A model generated the notes under the pieces. The model had not been told where the DNA came from and searched no databases. It was given only the letters and a program-made list of their open reading frames with translations. A stretch of 64,000 nucleotides of DNA from Callorhinus ursinus (lineage: Eukaryota; Chordata; Mammalia; Carnivora; Otariidae). Shown here piece by piece: positions 10,986 to 22,659 of this stretch. Numbering within the stretch: position 1 is the stretch's first letter; each line of letters begins with the position of its first letter. The position numbers and the translations under genes are program-made. The stretch lies in contig NW_020313165.1 of the NCBI RefSeq assembly GCF_003265705.1, positions 1,821,404-1,885,403 on the forward strand. Reading direction: 5' to 3'.

Positions 10986-11175
10986 TCAGAGTTGATCAGA
11001 CATGAACTGCGTGGCCTTGGGAAAATTATGTGATCATTTTCAGTCTCAGTTTCATTTGCACAGACTAGCAGTGAGCATACCTTCTCATAGATTAAGGTCG
11101 AAAATTAAACCCAAATATGTAAAGCACCTTATAACAGTGCTCGGTGTATAGAACATGCTCAAGCACTTTTAGAAC
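10986..11175 (+). mobile_element. MIR SINE fragment
   Basis: GCGTGGCCTTGGGAAAATTA and CAGTCTCAGTTTCATTTGCA, then 'taaagcaccttataacagtgctcgg', follow the MIR core and 3' part in sense order. An ancient tRNA-derived SINE shared by all mammals. Confidence 0.7.
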
Positions 11176-11199
11176 TCTTCTTTTGTGAATGCAGAGAAA

Positions 11200-12470
11200 T
11201 TCAATTTTGGAATAAAATTTCCTTAAATTGTGGTCTTTCCTTTGGAAATAAATTGTTAATATTTTGTCTAGGTATTTAGGAGAGTGCTACAAATTTAAGC
11301 ACAGTGCATTCAATGAACATAAATAGCCTACAAAGTGCAGATTTAATCTAACAGGCTTTCCTGCAATTACAAAGTTGTTGCGCCAGAAAATGGATGTCTT
11401 GGTGTTACACAAATGAACATTTAAATTAGAAATGGCCTCTGACAAAATTCTAAAGCCAAGCTTTGTCTTTAGCTCCAAAACTTCTGTCAGGTCCTTGTTA
11501 GTTTGCCTAGATTCTCTAATCCCCATAGTTGGGCCCCTACATGATCATCTTTTGTGGTGTCCCAGACCTTCTACAGCTGTAGGTCAGAAGCACACCACCA
11601 TTGTTGAACAGCAACCCTAGTCTGTGCTCTTGTTTCAGTAAATGGTCTTTGGCATGGATCTCTGTTTCTGAGACCTGCTGGTGTAGCTTTCCTGCTTCTT
11701 CAGGTTGTTCTGAGAAACGAAGCTCTGCCTGGCATTTGCCAGTCTTGTCTCTGACCCTCAACTTGATGGATACTGGAGTCCTGATAGCTTTTGACAGAAT
11801 TCACCAATCCTAGGCAACAAATTGTCTCTCTGCTTTTTCTACTATCAAACTCTCCAGATCACCTGTCACAGTGGAATGCAAAATTGAGAAGACATCTGAT
11901 CATCTTGGGCCTGGATTATCAACCCTTACTGTGAACTGAATGAAGTTGGTTGTGTTGTTTTGGCAGAGCTGACAGTCTTTCACTTGGTTGTCAGGCAACT
12001 ATAATTCATAAAGTAATACAAAAGCCTTCCTGATGTGTTCATACAAACACTAGGAATTTTCCTCAACAAATCTTGCCAAATGAATTGTAAAAAGTTATAG
12101 TCAGAGAGGAAAATTACAAATTAAAGGCAGGCATAAGTTCTAAGGAAGAATGGGAGGCCCTAAAAAATGGCAAACTATCCTAGGAAATAAAATTGATTAG
12201 TGAAAATTAAAATAGGTGTAGCTTACTTTTACATTTAAAAAGAGTGAAATATTTAAAAATATAACTTGATTGGAAAAGAGTGAATGAGTTGTCAAAATTT
12301 GTTAACATCCTTCATATGGTTGAATGGGAGATAGAAATGCTGACACTTTTAAACATTTCTGGGAAAAATGTTAAGTATGTGTATTAATTTGTGAAGGATA
12401 ACTTCTAAAGGAGAGAATCTGAACATATTGTTTCTAATTTGTCTAAAAGAGGAAGAATCTTTTAAAAATT
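11200..12470. other. unassigned sequence; possible old processed pseudogene at 11290-11990 (minus)
   Basis: The block at about 11290-11990 is less AT-rich than its surroundings. On the minus strand it has two neighbouring open segments, at 11537-11761 (containing AGKLHQQVSETEIHAKDHLL) and 11287-11526. They could come from a decayed retrocopy of a coding mRNA, but I do not recognise the protein, and no clear A tail or duplication is seen. The rest is plain AT-rich DNA. Confidence 0.25.
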
Positions 12471-12479
12471 ATATCAATT

Positions 12480-13430
12480 CAACAGAGAAGACTAAGAGCC
12501 AGCAAACATACATGTGTACTTATTTTGTTCTATCCTACTAGAGCAAAACAAAAGTCTAGATATATAATCTTTAAAAGAAGTATATTTAATGCAAAATTAC
12601 TCAGAAAAGTAGGAAATGAAGAGATGGAATACGTTGACTTGGTAATCAAGTTTCCTAACTTGAGTGATTGCAGGTCCAGCTGATTTCACAGGCAATTTAA
12701 ATCAAATGTATTCAAACATCATAGAACAGACCATCCTTATTTATAAAAGTATTTCAGAGAAACAGCCCAAGTTATTTCTTGTAAAAAAAATACTACAACA
12801 AATATATTAATGGTAAGACTTTTGAAATTGGTCTTAAGGTCACTACATCATAAGGCTACTGTTTTTCACCACTGTTGTTTAGCATTGTACTAGAGGATCT
12901 AGTAGCTAGGGTTAAAAAGAAGCAAAAAAAAATTTTTTTTAAAGAAAATGTGAAATGAAAAAACTAAAAATTGAAAAGGCATGATGAAAATAAAAAATCC
13001 AAGACCAGCAACAGTCAGCTCATCAGAATTAATAGAAATTCAGAAAAGTGTCTAGGTACAAAACAAAAATCCTCATACAAACATAGGTACATCAAAATCA
13101 AAATTCTTACAATATAATAAAAATAAACATTTAGAAAATAAAATAATAACAAGTATCCTATTTACATCAGCAATAAAATCTATATGAAATGTAGAAGTAA
13201 ATTTAACAAAATGATATCTAAGGAGTAAAAAAAAAAAAAAAAAGAAAGAAAGAAAAATTGACAGACATCAAAAAAGACCTAAATCAAAACAGAGCTATAC
13301 CATGTCCATGGTTAGGAGATATCATACTATAAAAGGCGTGCCAAAAAAAGTCAACATTAAACTAAAGAAACTGGACATAGGAAGGAATACACAAAAAGAA
13401 AGGAGAAGAGGCTTATAAATATAAAAGGTG
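12480..13430 (+). mobile_element. old L1/HAL1-like ORF2 fragment
   Basis: Degenerate L1 ORF2 (RT region) in sense order: 'ttagcattgtactagaggat' (12882), then a segment equivalent to the KINAQKS/LYTNN region, then 'tcctatttacatcagcaa' (about 13156) and 'gacctaaatcaaaacagagc'. Compare with 3269-2990 in L1-A. Full of stops; ends are approximate. An A-run with GAAA repeats lies at 13229-13255. Confidence 0.6.
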
Positions 13431-13822
13431 AAATTATTCCAGTAGGATAAAACCCCTTCCACCTCACAAACACAAATAAATTTTATGATATAATGGTCAG
13501 CTTTCTAGGAAAACATTATTTATAAAAATTGACAAAAGGAGACATATAAAACAGATACAAATGTAAATACAGAAAAACTTGAAAATATGGTACATGACTC
13601 ATTCCTTCAAAAGTCACCAAATAAAAATGATTTCAAGAGAAACATATCAAATAGATAATGTCTGTCATCAAAATTCTTTTGAATCCTTAAAAAGATTAAC
13701 CAATTAAAAAATTACACAATGTTAGGGTAATCTTGATGCACAATGCTCACAAAGAGAGCACAAAGAAGAAAATTGTAGGACTGTGTTTTCCAGTTGTGCA
13801 ATCTACTCAACCAGAACCATTA
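13431..13822. other. no recognisable feature
   Basis: AT-rich; possibly further degraded L1 continuing from the left, but I cannot support it. Confidence 0.4.
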
Positions 13823-13834
13823 GAAGGTTTATTT

Positions 13835-14045
13835 ATTTATTTATTTAAAGCTTCTTTTTATTTATTTGAGACACAGAGAGAGAAAGGAAGTGAGCACAAG
13901 CAGGAGGAGGGCAGAGAGAGAAGGAGAAGCAGACTCCCCATTGAGCTGGGAGCCTGATCCAATGTGGAGCTTGATCCCAGGACCCTGAGATCATGATCTG
14001 AGCCAAAGGTAGATGCTTAACCAACTGAGCCACCCAGGCGCCCTG
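13835..14045 (-). mobile_element. Can-SINE, full length
   Basis: Head (read on minus) begins GGGCGCCTGGGTGGCTCAGT and ends in a T-rich (plus) tail. The A-box-like TGGCTCAGTTGG is intact. Flanked by GAAGGTTTATTT at 13823-13834 and 14046-14057, a perfect 12-bp target duplication. Confidence 0.93.
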
Positions 14046-14057
14046 GAAGGTTTATTT

Positions 14058-15915
14058 CTGAAATCATTTTCCTAGACTTTAACTCACTTCTGCCAAATAG
14101 AATCTTTGAGATGAGCAAGAGTGAAAGGTGGGCATGTATGAGGCTAAGGAAGCTATGCCTTTTAATAGGCTTGCTATGTGATTCTGATGCATACGTACTA
14201 AATTTTAGAACCACTGCCATAAACCAATGTAAGTAATAAATATAGCTATATGTAATCTATAAAATGTAAACAACAACAACAAAACAAATACAGAATAGCA
14301 ACAGCTCTGAAAGAATAAAAACATAAATAATGATTATCTGTGGACAGTACTTTGGGGAATTCCCAAAGAACTCCAAGAAATAATCCATGCTTTGCTTGGG
14401 TACAATATTAATATAATCCATATTGTTATTATTAGCCAGTCCTAAATTGATACTTGGAAAATATATTTTACAACAGAATTTTATTTACTCATATTGATTG
14501 TAATTTAATATGACTTTCCTGCATTTCAATAAATTGAGGTTATATAATGGAGAAAAAAAATTGGCGTTGTAGACTTTATGCCAGATAGGATTTTTTCATT
14601 CCCATTTTGTAGAACTTGAATCAATAGTGATCTATGTAAATTAATTAAGTCAATTCTGTAGCAGAGGAATAACCAAAATGACATTTAAATGCCTCTACCA
14701 GCTCCAGTTTTAAAGTTTTCTCATTATGCTTAAAGTTTTACCAGCAAATGAGAGATCTGTATATATTATTGACCAGATTGAATTTTTTTCATAATGAAAT
14801 GGAGCATTCTATATTCTCAAGTGCTATATAAAGTACCTTGAAATAACTATGGTGAATATTTCCCTGATCAATAATTTTTCGAATTCTGCTTATGTGTCCC
14901 CAGTGCAGATTTTATGTACAGAGATGTTAGTATACCTTGATGATTCAAGACCAGGGCTGCAGCTGCTATAAGAAGAATTGATGATGTTCTCTGAACTATG
15001 TGGGATGTGCCCTTTCCACCAACTCGACATGTTTGTTGTATTCACTTTTCTTATTACCCCATCATTCTTTGTTAATTGTTAAGCATATTTTAGTGAAATA
15101 TTTACATGCTTTTCTAATAGACTTGCATATAATTTCCTCTCCCCACCACACCTAGCACATTCTAGTAAATACAACGTGTTACTACATGTTAAGTGAATAG
15201 AATCACTCTAGATAACCTAGTTTGTGAATTGTCACCTTGACAATAAGGGCTGAAGAAACTTGTAATTCGAGGAGGGTTGGAGGGAGTGTTTGCTCTAAAA
15301 TCACAAAGATGTTTAAATTATTATAAAGGGTAAAACAAGTGGGCAGTATCATTTTCACTAGACACATTGTTTCCCAGGATCACAATTTCTCAGAGAAATG
15401 ATGATGTTGGCAAATTATAAATAATAAAATGAGGACATTAAAGATGGTAAAAAAGTATTGTAATGCCAATGAAGGACTAGGTACTGCCTTGGGAAATAGA
15501 GACGGATTCCTCTATTTTAAGGAGAGGCAGTGGGTGGGACAGAGATGAAACTAACGAAGTCAAGTCAGATTGCTCTAATGGGCACGACTTGCTATTATCC
15601 TTATGAGCAGAGACAAAATTATTGTCTGGATGTTGGTGAAAGGTTTTAGAGAAAGTCTTTTGAATACACATGTGCTTCCTCTTGATTACACTGGGCTGAG
15701 TATGTTTACATGTGTAATTCTCTTTCCCTCTCTCAAATATCCAACACAGTCTTCGTCCCAAGTGCCATGAAGCCACCGAGAGGCAAATATCAACACACCT
15801 AATGAGGACTGACTAACCAACCAGTCTCATCTAGTAATATGGTAGGTGATGTAAAGCATCAGAATTGTATGTATGGTATCATTTAAGTTAATAAATTAAA
15901 AGTAGTCAGGAGGGT
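14058..15915. other. no recognisable gene or repeat
   Basis: AT-rich sequence. The longest open frame (about 99 codons on minus near 15477-15776) shows no domain or family resemblance and is judged chance. Confidence 0.45.
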
Positions 15916-15992
15916 ATAAATTACTATAAGACAGGCATTTTGTATATATTTTCTGATTCTTAGAATGCTAAAAAGTAAATTATTTTTCAAAT

Positions 15993-16036
<44 letters not shown>

Positions 16037-16145
16037 CTCAGAGAAGTTAAGTAACCTGCTTAAGGTCACACAGACAGTAGTGGTAGATTTCAAATTCTTA
16101 TCTGTTTTTTTCACCAATGTCTATGTGTGTTCCATTCCTCTACAC
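15916..16145 (-). mobile_element. MIR SINE with a (CA)n tract inside
   Basis: AGAAGTTAAGTAACCTGCTT and AAGGTCACACAG (16040-16075) are the reverse complement of the MIR core. The part to the left is interrupted by the CA repeat at 15995-16033. Boundaries approximate. Confidence 0.75.
15995..16033. repeat. (CA)n microsatellite, about 19 units
   Basis: An uninterrupted AC/CA run. Length and purity suggest it would be polymorphic between individuals. Confidence 0.97.
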
Positions 16146-16966
16146 TGGTCACTACTTGAAGTGAATTATTCCATCAATAAAATATTTAGTATTCAAGTTT
16201 CATGGTAATTAATAAACTATCAAGTGTCTGTAATATCATTTAATTTTAACATAACTTTTATATATTTCAGCATCTGAAATGAACTTCCACAGAATTATTA
16301 GCAGTTACTTGAAGCAATGCATTCCAAAATATATACTAGATTGCTCATAATTCAAACTAATGGTTTCTATTAAAAAAACTATTACAAGTAATGTAAAGAG
16401 CCAACATTGGTCGTTCAAAGCTAACATGTGTAAATTGCATAAATATAAACATAAGACCACTATCAGATGGAGAATGAAATCTTAGTGAATATAATTGAAG
16501 CATAGAGCAATGTTCAGAACCCATTTGATCTTACAAGTCATTCCATTTCATGATTTTCCTAATGCTTTCACCACATGCCTGTAGTTAATAACACATACGA
16601 CACAATCCTGATTTTTCAAAGAAATCCCTTTCTATCTACACTGCTAACCCGAAATCTTGAAAATTAGGATTAGGATTAAACTTTTATTCACACATGTGAT
16701 AATGCAAATGCTTTTTTTTCTCGGGTTCCCATATATGTCTAGGCAATAAACCAATTGAGCTGGGGGAGATATATGAGATTGGTTATCAAAAAATAATGAT
16801 CCCCAGGATTTCTGGTATCAAGAAAAATTTTGAATTTGTTTTAATCATCTGTTTTTCTGGTTATAATTATATTGTTTATAAAATTTTAAAAAGAAAACAA
16901 AAATTTATAATCTATTCCCCAAAATAATAATTTTCCATGTGATATTTTCCCTCGTGCATATCTATG
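16146..16966. other. no recognisable feature
   Basis: AT-rich unique-looking sequence without a supported gene or repeat. Confidence 0.45.
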
Positions 16967-16967
16967 T

Positions 16968-17033
16968 GCAACGCTCCTTTTACTACACTTGATCTTAGCC
17001 AAAAGGCCGAGAAACGATGCAACGCCGCTTTTA
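16968..17033 (-). pseudogene. RNU2 (pseudogene fragment): truncated U2 snRNA retropseudogene (nt 1-38) with target duplication
   Basis: On the minus strand 17018-16981 matches the 5' end of U2 spliceosomal RNA, with one mismatch at nt 5 (ATCGT for ATCGC), through TCGGCCTTTTGGCTAAGATC and on to GTGTAGTA. It stops at about nt 38, at the branch-site-pairing GUAGUA. It is bracketed by GCAACGCTCCTTTTA (16968-16982) and GCAACGCCGCTTTTA (17019-17033), two mismatches in 15, which looks like an aged target-site duplication. The rest of U2, including the Sm site and stem-loops, is absent, so it is not functional. Confidence 0.88.
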
Positions 17034-17535
17034 AAGATAACATGCAATACCAGTGTTCCCAAAAACTTTCTCTTAAATTACGAGAGATTAAATGATGGGC
17101 TTAGATCTCAGAGTCAGTGGAGATGGACCTCAGATTTCTGGTTTAACCATATATGTTGATGGTAATATCGCTTACCTGGAAGGGGAAGTCTGAATTGAAT
17201 TATGAAAACAGGTTCTAAGTGGAAATTTAGATATCAAGTGAGGTAAGGGGAATGTAGTAGGAAATAGAGGAAAAATATGTTGAAGATGTAAGTTTGGTAC
17301 CTCTCTGCATTTGGATGACATTAAAGTGTGAAAAAATGAATGGTATTAATTTGTGCAAGAATGTAGAGAAAAGAAGTGAAGTTGGCAAAAGAAATTGAGA
17401 ATGATGTCCGGGTAAAAAAGAAACACAGAAGACAGTATTTTCGTAGAAGCAAAGAAAGGAGTATTTCAAGAAGGAAAAAAAAAAAAAAATTCCAAAGCCT
17501 TTGGAATGTCGATGACTGCTCATGTGGAGAGCAGT
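17034..17535. other. unassigned AT-rich sequence
   Basis: Purine-rich around 17370-17500 with an A-run at 17477-17490. No gene or repeat is supported. Confidence 0.4.
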
Positions 17536-17548
17536 CAGATCAGATGAG

Positions 17549-17652
17549 GTTTTTTTTTGTACTTCTATTTTTTTTTTTAATTTTAAGTAATATATAATGT
17601 ATTACTTGTTTCAGGGGCACAGGTCTGTGATTCATCAGTCTTACACAATTCA
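17549..17652 (-). mobile_element. very short L1 3' end insertion
   Basis: T-rich left end, then 'taatgtattacttgtttcag', 'gtgattcatcagtcttac' and 'acaattcac', the antisense L1 3' UTR end also seen at 1395-1450. Flanks CAGATCAGATGAG (17536-17548) and CAGATCAGGTAAG (17653-17665) match at 11 of 13 and may be the target duplication. Confidence 0.7.
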
Positions 17653-17779
17653 CAGATCAGGTAAGATTTAACAACATAGCGATTGTAATCACACACAGGT
17701 CCAGTGAATGAATGAGCAATTTTAGTTGTAACCATATTATAAAAACCAGATAACCTGAAACATTCTCCCTATAACGCCT

Positions 17780-18190
17780 AGGAAGTTATTGGTGGGTGGG
17801 CGTGAGAGCTGGCTGCAGGCGGCCGGGGGCTCAGACTGGGTGTGTGTAGCTGCCTAGTCTCTGTGCAGCCGTATCAGCTGAGGTTAGAGCTAGTGAAGAT
17901 TGCAGACAGAGATGGATCTTTTCTCCTGTGGGGAAATTCGTGGCTTAGGGACTTCCTCTGACACCTGCTCAGGGGCACACTCGTGGTGGCGGTGGCCCCG
18001 TGGCTAATGCACGGGCATCTGCGGAGTGGTCATGGAACCAGGGTCTAAAGTGCAGGTGTCCCTGGAGCAGTCACAGTGCAGGTCTGGAGCACGCATGCGT
18101 AGGGAGCTGCAGTGGCTCCGGAGATCCAGGTAGCCGCTCTCACTGCAGAGGTGGCCCGTGACTTAGGTACAAGCACCCGGGAGTGGCTGT
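17780..18190. other. GC-rich block of uncertain origin with repeated motifs
   Basis: About 400 bp with many CpG sites inside AT-rich DNA. Related phrases recur: 'gagtggtcatggaaccaggg' against 'gagtggctgtggagcctgag', each followed by a '...gcatgtccct/gcaggtgtccct' ending, and 'gtggctccgg/gtggcggtgg'. This suggests degenerate tandem units of about 60-150 bp, as in some transposon 5' regions. No open frame looks like a real exon. Its right edge abuts the antisense HAL1/L1M-like element. Confidence 0.4.
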
Positions 18191-18199
18191 GGAGCCTGA

Positions 18200-20000
18200 G
18201 TGCATAGAGTATGCATGTCCCTTTCAAGATTCTTAAGAATACTTAAGATTCTTAAGATCAGATCTGTAAATTTGTTATTTAAGGTAACATATGTACCAAT
18301 TTTGAGAAGTAGGAAGAATAAGGCCATTATTGTGTCTTCAAACGATTTGATTTCATTTGCCATAACCTTGTTTAGAATTTTTGAATCCATACTCATGGAT
18401 TTTCTGTGATTTTCTTTATTCTTACTGTTCTTGTCTGATTCTGAAATCAAGTTTACACTGGCCTCATGCAACAAGTTAGACAATTTTCTCTCTATTAACT
18501 GGATGATGTATAAATTGAAATGATCTGTTTCTTGAAAGTAGAAACTCCTTGTAAAATTGCCTGGATCAGATGTTACCTTTGTGACAATATTTTTAACTTT
18601 CTGTTTCTTCAGGCTTTATATGTATTCTGCCTTTACAGTTCTTCTTCATTCAGTTTCAGTAAATAAAATTTTTCTGGGCATTCCTACATTAGATCTAATT
18701 TTTGGAACTTAACTATAAAAGTTGTTCACAGTGGTAATTTATCTTTCTAATTATTGTGTATTTCTAGTTATGTGCCCTTTCTTATTTATTTATTTATGCT
18801 TCTCTTCTTTTATTCTTAATGAATTTCGCTACTGTTTCCCTTATTTTGTTAGTCTTTCAAATAGCCACTTTTTAACTTTGTTGATTCCATTATACATCTT
18901 TATTTTTTTGCTTTATTCAACTTTGCTCATATCTTTAATATGTCTTTTCTTTTGATTTCTGTGTATATTTTCTGTATTTTCCCTCACATTCCAGTCCAGA
19001 TATTTAACTTAACTAATTTTTCAGTCTGTGTTCTCTTTTAATGTAGAAACTGAATGCTATGAATTTCCCTCTGTATTATGCTTCACTGCATATCATGATT
19101 ATTTAACTTACCTGAAAATGACAACCATTTATTTTTAACAGATAGTTTTGCTAGATACAGAATTCCAGGTTGATAGTGAATTGCTCTCAAACTTTGAAAA
19201 TTGGATTCCATTGTCTACTTGTTTCTTTTTTGCTATCAAGAAGTCAGTTGTCAGTGTCATTGTCATTGCTTTATTGATCTGATTTTCTATTATTTATCAA
19301 TCTTCCTCTTTGGCTTCAGAGTTAGATCTTCTCTTTGTCTTTGGTGCTTTGCACTTTTAATGGAATATTTTTTGGAATTTTTTTCCATTTATTTTGCTTA
19401 TGTATACTGTAATTTTCTTATATTTGTTTATCTTTGATAAATGTACTTCATTAGTTTAAAACAAAAAACTCAACATCTTTTTATTTATTACTTCTCTATT
19501 ATGTTTTGGGACTTCATAATGGTAATAAGAATTTTATTCTGAACATTTTACATTTATTTTTATATTTTATGTTGTCTTGACTCTCTGCTGCATTTTGGGT
19601 ATTAATTATTTGTGATCTAGTTAACTAGTTCTCTTTTTAGCTTAATTTATGTGTTTTTAATCCATCCATTTAGTTTTCTTACTAAAATCATATTCCTTTC
19701 AAAAATTGGGTTTGATTATTTTTCACACATCTTCAGTCATTTATTATAGACCCTGGCTGCTTTACCAATTTTGGTATTTCTTCTCTTATTTTAAATTATC
19801 CTGAATTCATTTATTTCATATTTTAAACCAAAATCAGCTGTATCTTATATCAGTTTGTATCCTAAATCAGTTTGTTTATTTTCCTGTTGAATCTTGTTCA
19901 CGTTGGCTTGTTTCCTTGTTTTTTTGTTTTTATTTTTGTTTTTTAATTGTTAATGAAAATTTGGTTCCTTGAACTCATGGGAATTCCTACAGTCTAAATA
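18200..20000 (-). mobile_element. ancient HAL1/L1M-like element, antisense
   Basis: Read on minus, the order is ORF1-like sequence (opposite 19140-19480, where plus shows TAGTTTTGCTAGATACAGAA and 'gaagtcagttgtcagtgtcattg') then ORF2 RT-like sequence (opposite 18300-18900, plus 'tttgaatccatactcatgga' and 'ctggcctcatgcaacaagtt'). Heavily decayed. The part above 19500 is the least certain. Confidence 0.55.
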
Positions 20001-20367
20001 ATGCTCTCATTCCTTTGCTTCTCTAAGGCCATTTTAGAGACCTTTGGGTCTCCCTTAGGTTACTGGAGAAGAAAGAGTTTTAAATAAAGTCCTCCATTTT
20101 GCCACTGACTTACAGCTCAATCATTGTATAACAGTATGTCTTCTATAAATATTTTCCCTAACTTTTGCCTGTTTTGCACTTGCTTCCTGCTCAGATACCA
20201 TTCCCTGCTCCTTTTTTGGAAGGAGAGTTAATAATTTCCTTTACTTCCTGCAAGCCATAATATGTAATAAAATTCTGCTTCCTGTAGGGTCTAATTCCAC
20301 ATTTGAAGTAAAAGAGCCTTTCATAGTGTCTCATCTACCATGCATTCAGAAGTGCAAGATATTTTTT

Positions 20368-20564
20368 TAAAAGATTTTTTTTTTTATTTGTTTATCTGAC
20401 AGAGAGAGAGAGAGCACAAGAAGGCAGAGTAGCAGGTGGAGGGAGAGGGAGAAGCAGGCTCCCCACTGAGCAAGGAGCCCAATGCAGGGCTTGATCCTAG
20501 GACCCTGGGACCATGACCTGAGCCGAAGGCAGTTGCTTAACCAACTGAGCCAACCCAGGCATCC
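20368..20564 (-). mobile_element. Can-SINE, full length
   Basis: Head read on minus starts GGGATGCCTGGGTTGGCTCA; GA-rich and T-rich parts follow toward the left. Flanked by CAAGATATTTTTT (20355-20367) and CAAGATTTTTTTT (20565-20577), a probable target duplication with one mismatch. Confidence 0.9.
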
Positions 20565-20579
20565 CAAGATTTTTTTTTT

Positions 20580-21820
20580 TAATTATTCACTTTTTGGAGA
20601 ATCTATTCATTATTAGGATACACAATCAACCTCTGACTGTTTAGATTATATCCCTTTTTTAAAAAAAATCTTAAGTAAGTCACAAGATTTTCACTTAAGT
20701 TTTAAATATAGAATTAGTTTTAAAAATGTTTTAGTATTTCAGTTTTGAGAGCAGAGGATTTCTCTTTTAAACCTCATTTACTGATACTAAAAGTTTTTTA
20801 AGAATTGTATTTCAGTTAATTAGTTTTATCTTGTCTTTGAATAGAGCAAATTGATTTTCATGCTTAAGGCAATATGAATAGTTGTAACTTTTTGCTCTTT
20901 ATCGTGTTAAAATTATTGAAACAGAAGAAAATTAGAGTTTAGGACTGGGTGTTATGTGTTAAAGGGCAATGGAGGAGTTAAATTAAATATCATATAAAAT
21001 ATAGGCTACCTTTTCTTCACTTTTGTGCTCATGGATTTACTGGTATAAAACTTCATGGAGATATATATTTTTTAGATTTTATACTTCCTTTTTAAAATCC
21101 TCTTGCTAAATCTGCAAGCATGTGCAATAGCTTCTACAAAGAACAGAATCAATGTGGACCATATAAATTATAACATCTGATAATAGCCTGATATGTTGGC
21201 AGTCTGTCATTCTTTTATCCAATTCTACCTTTGAGCAAAGTCAGTTATCTTGGGTGCTGAAATATTTGATCAAAGCTAAATTTGTTTTTCTGGCTCTGTA
21301 AAGCATGCAGCACTTAGGGTGTAACTGTGGCTAAGTATTTGTGCACTGAAAAAATTTTAAAGATGTATCCAAAATACTTGAATTGAGTAAAATGTCCAGG
21401 TTTTTGGAAATTTTAGGCTCATTAAACTCTCAAAATTAGTGTTTTCTTTTTCTTTTGGGGCGCTTTTCAATCTTAACCCCATTACTGAATACATTTTAAG
21501 AGTTTAAGCAAATCATATCGTATCAGAAAAACTTACGTTTGTCTCTTACTGGTATTAGAATTTTGAATCATGACATAAAATGTAGCTCCTTAAAATTTTC
21601 CTGTAGATAAAAATAATCAGGTAAGAATGTCTCAGTCACACAGAAACCACACTGATTCATTATTTCATAAAGTAAACATGTCCACAAACTGTTGCTGATA
21701 ACTATAGTAGCATTCTTTTTGTCCACATCCAGGATATATCCTGAAAAAAAAAATACCTTATTGTCTTAAAGTATCCCACACTTAAATGATACTTGAGTTG
21801 AAAGCTCTAAAATACTTGTA
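20580..21820. other. no recognisable gene or repeat
   Basis: AT-rich sequence with no supported feature. Confidence 0.45.
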
Positions 21821-22064
21821 AATTATTTTTTTTATTTTTTTAAATTTTTTATTGTTATGTTAATCACCATATATTACATCATTTGTTTTGGTGTAGTGTT
21901 CCATGATTCATTGTTTGTTCATAACACCCAGTGCCCCATGTAGAATGTGCCCTCCTTAATACCCATCACCAGGCCAACCCTTCCCCCCACCCTCCTCCCC
22001 TCTAGAAACCTCAGTTTGTTTATCCGAGTCCATCATCTCTCCTGGTTCGTCTCCCCCTCTGACT
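21821..22064 (-). mobile_element. 5'-truncated L1, 3' UTR only (about 240 bp)
   Basis: Almost the same as the 3' end of L1-A (1105-1340): 'ttattgttatgttaatcacc', 'ttccatgattcattgtttgt', 'cataacacccagtgccccat'. The A tail faces left. A target duplication is hard to define because both flanks are T-rich (TTATTTTTTAT on the right). A young subfamily. Confidence 0.9.
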
Positions 22065-22430
22065 TATTTTTTATCTTAAGAAAGGTGAGAAGCAATTTGG
22101 AATCATAAGAATCCCTAACAAATCCATATTAACTGAGAGAATGAATTATAAGAGATTATATTTAAGATAGCTGATTAATTTTTTTCAAGATTCATAGTTG
22201 TTTAAATCACTTACAAATTACTAAGCTGAGGTTTTTGCCTTAGGTATTAGATTTCCATATGGAATATTTATTTGCCTATAAATAATTTATATGCTAAAAT
22301 TCTAAAAGGCAGTATGCGAGGAAGTGGACATTCCCTATATAAATTTATTTATCCTATTAATTTGCTTGGGAAATACTTATTTTTATAATGAGGGGAAGAG
22401 CGTGTGTGTCTGTGCGTGTATGTGTGTGTG
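22065..22430. other. unassigned AT-rich sequence with a short GT-rich tract
   Basis: A 'gtgtgtgtctgtgcgtgtatgtgtgtgtg' style tract at 22401-22430 precedes the next SINE. Nothing else seen. Confidence 0.5.
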
Positions 22431-22450
22431 TAAAATTTAGTACGGTCTTG

Positions 22451-22640
22451 GGGCACCTGGGTGGCTCAGTCGTTAAGTGTCTGCCTTTGGCTCAGGTCAT
22501 GATCCCAGGGTACTGGGATCGAGCCCCGCATCGGGCTCCCTGTTCAGTGGGAGGCCTGCTTCTCCCTCTCCCACTCCCCCTGCTTATGTTCCTGCTCTCC
22601 CTATCTCTCTCTGTCAAATAAATAAATAAAATCTTTAAAA
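22451..22640 (+). mobile_element. Can-SINE, full length
   Basis: Head GGGGCACCTGGGTGGCTCAG, then GGGATCGAGCCCC (B-box-like), a CT-rich tract and an AAATAAATAAATAAAATC tail. The target duplication AAAATTTAGTACGGTCTTG (22432-22450) matches 22641-22659 with one mismatch. Intact CpG sites suggest a fairly young insertion. Confidence 0.95.
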
Positions 22641-22659
22641 AAAATTTAGTACAGTCTTG

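Noticed and set aside
13845..14033. tRNA genes suggested by A-box and B-box motifs in several places
   Set aside because: All such motifs are the heads of Can-SINEs with CT tracts, A tails and target duplications.
16981..17018. functional U2 snRNA gene
   Set aside because: Only the first 38 nt are present; no Sm site, no 3' stem-loops and no snRNA promoter elements seen.
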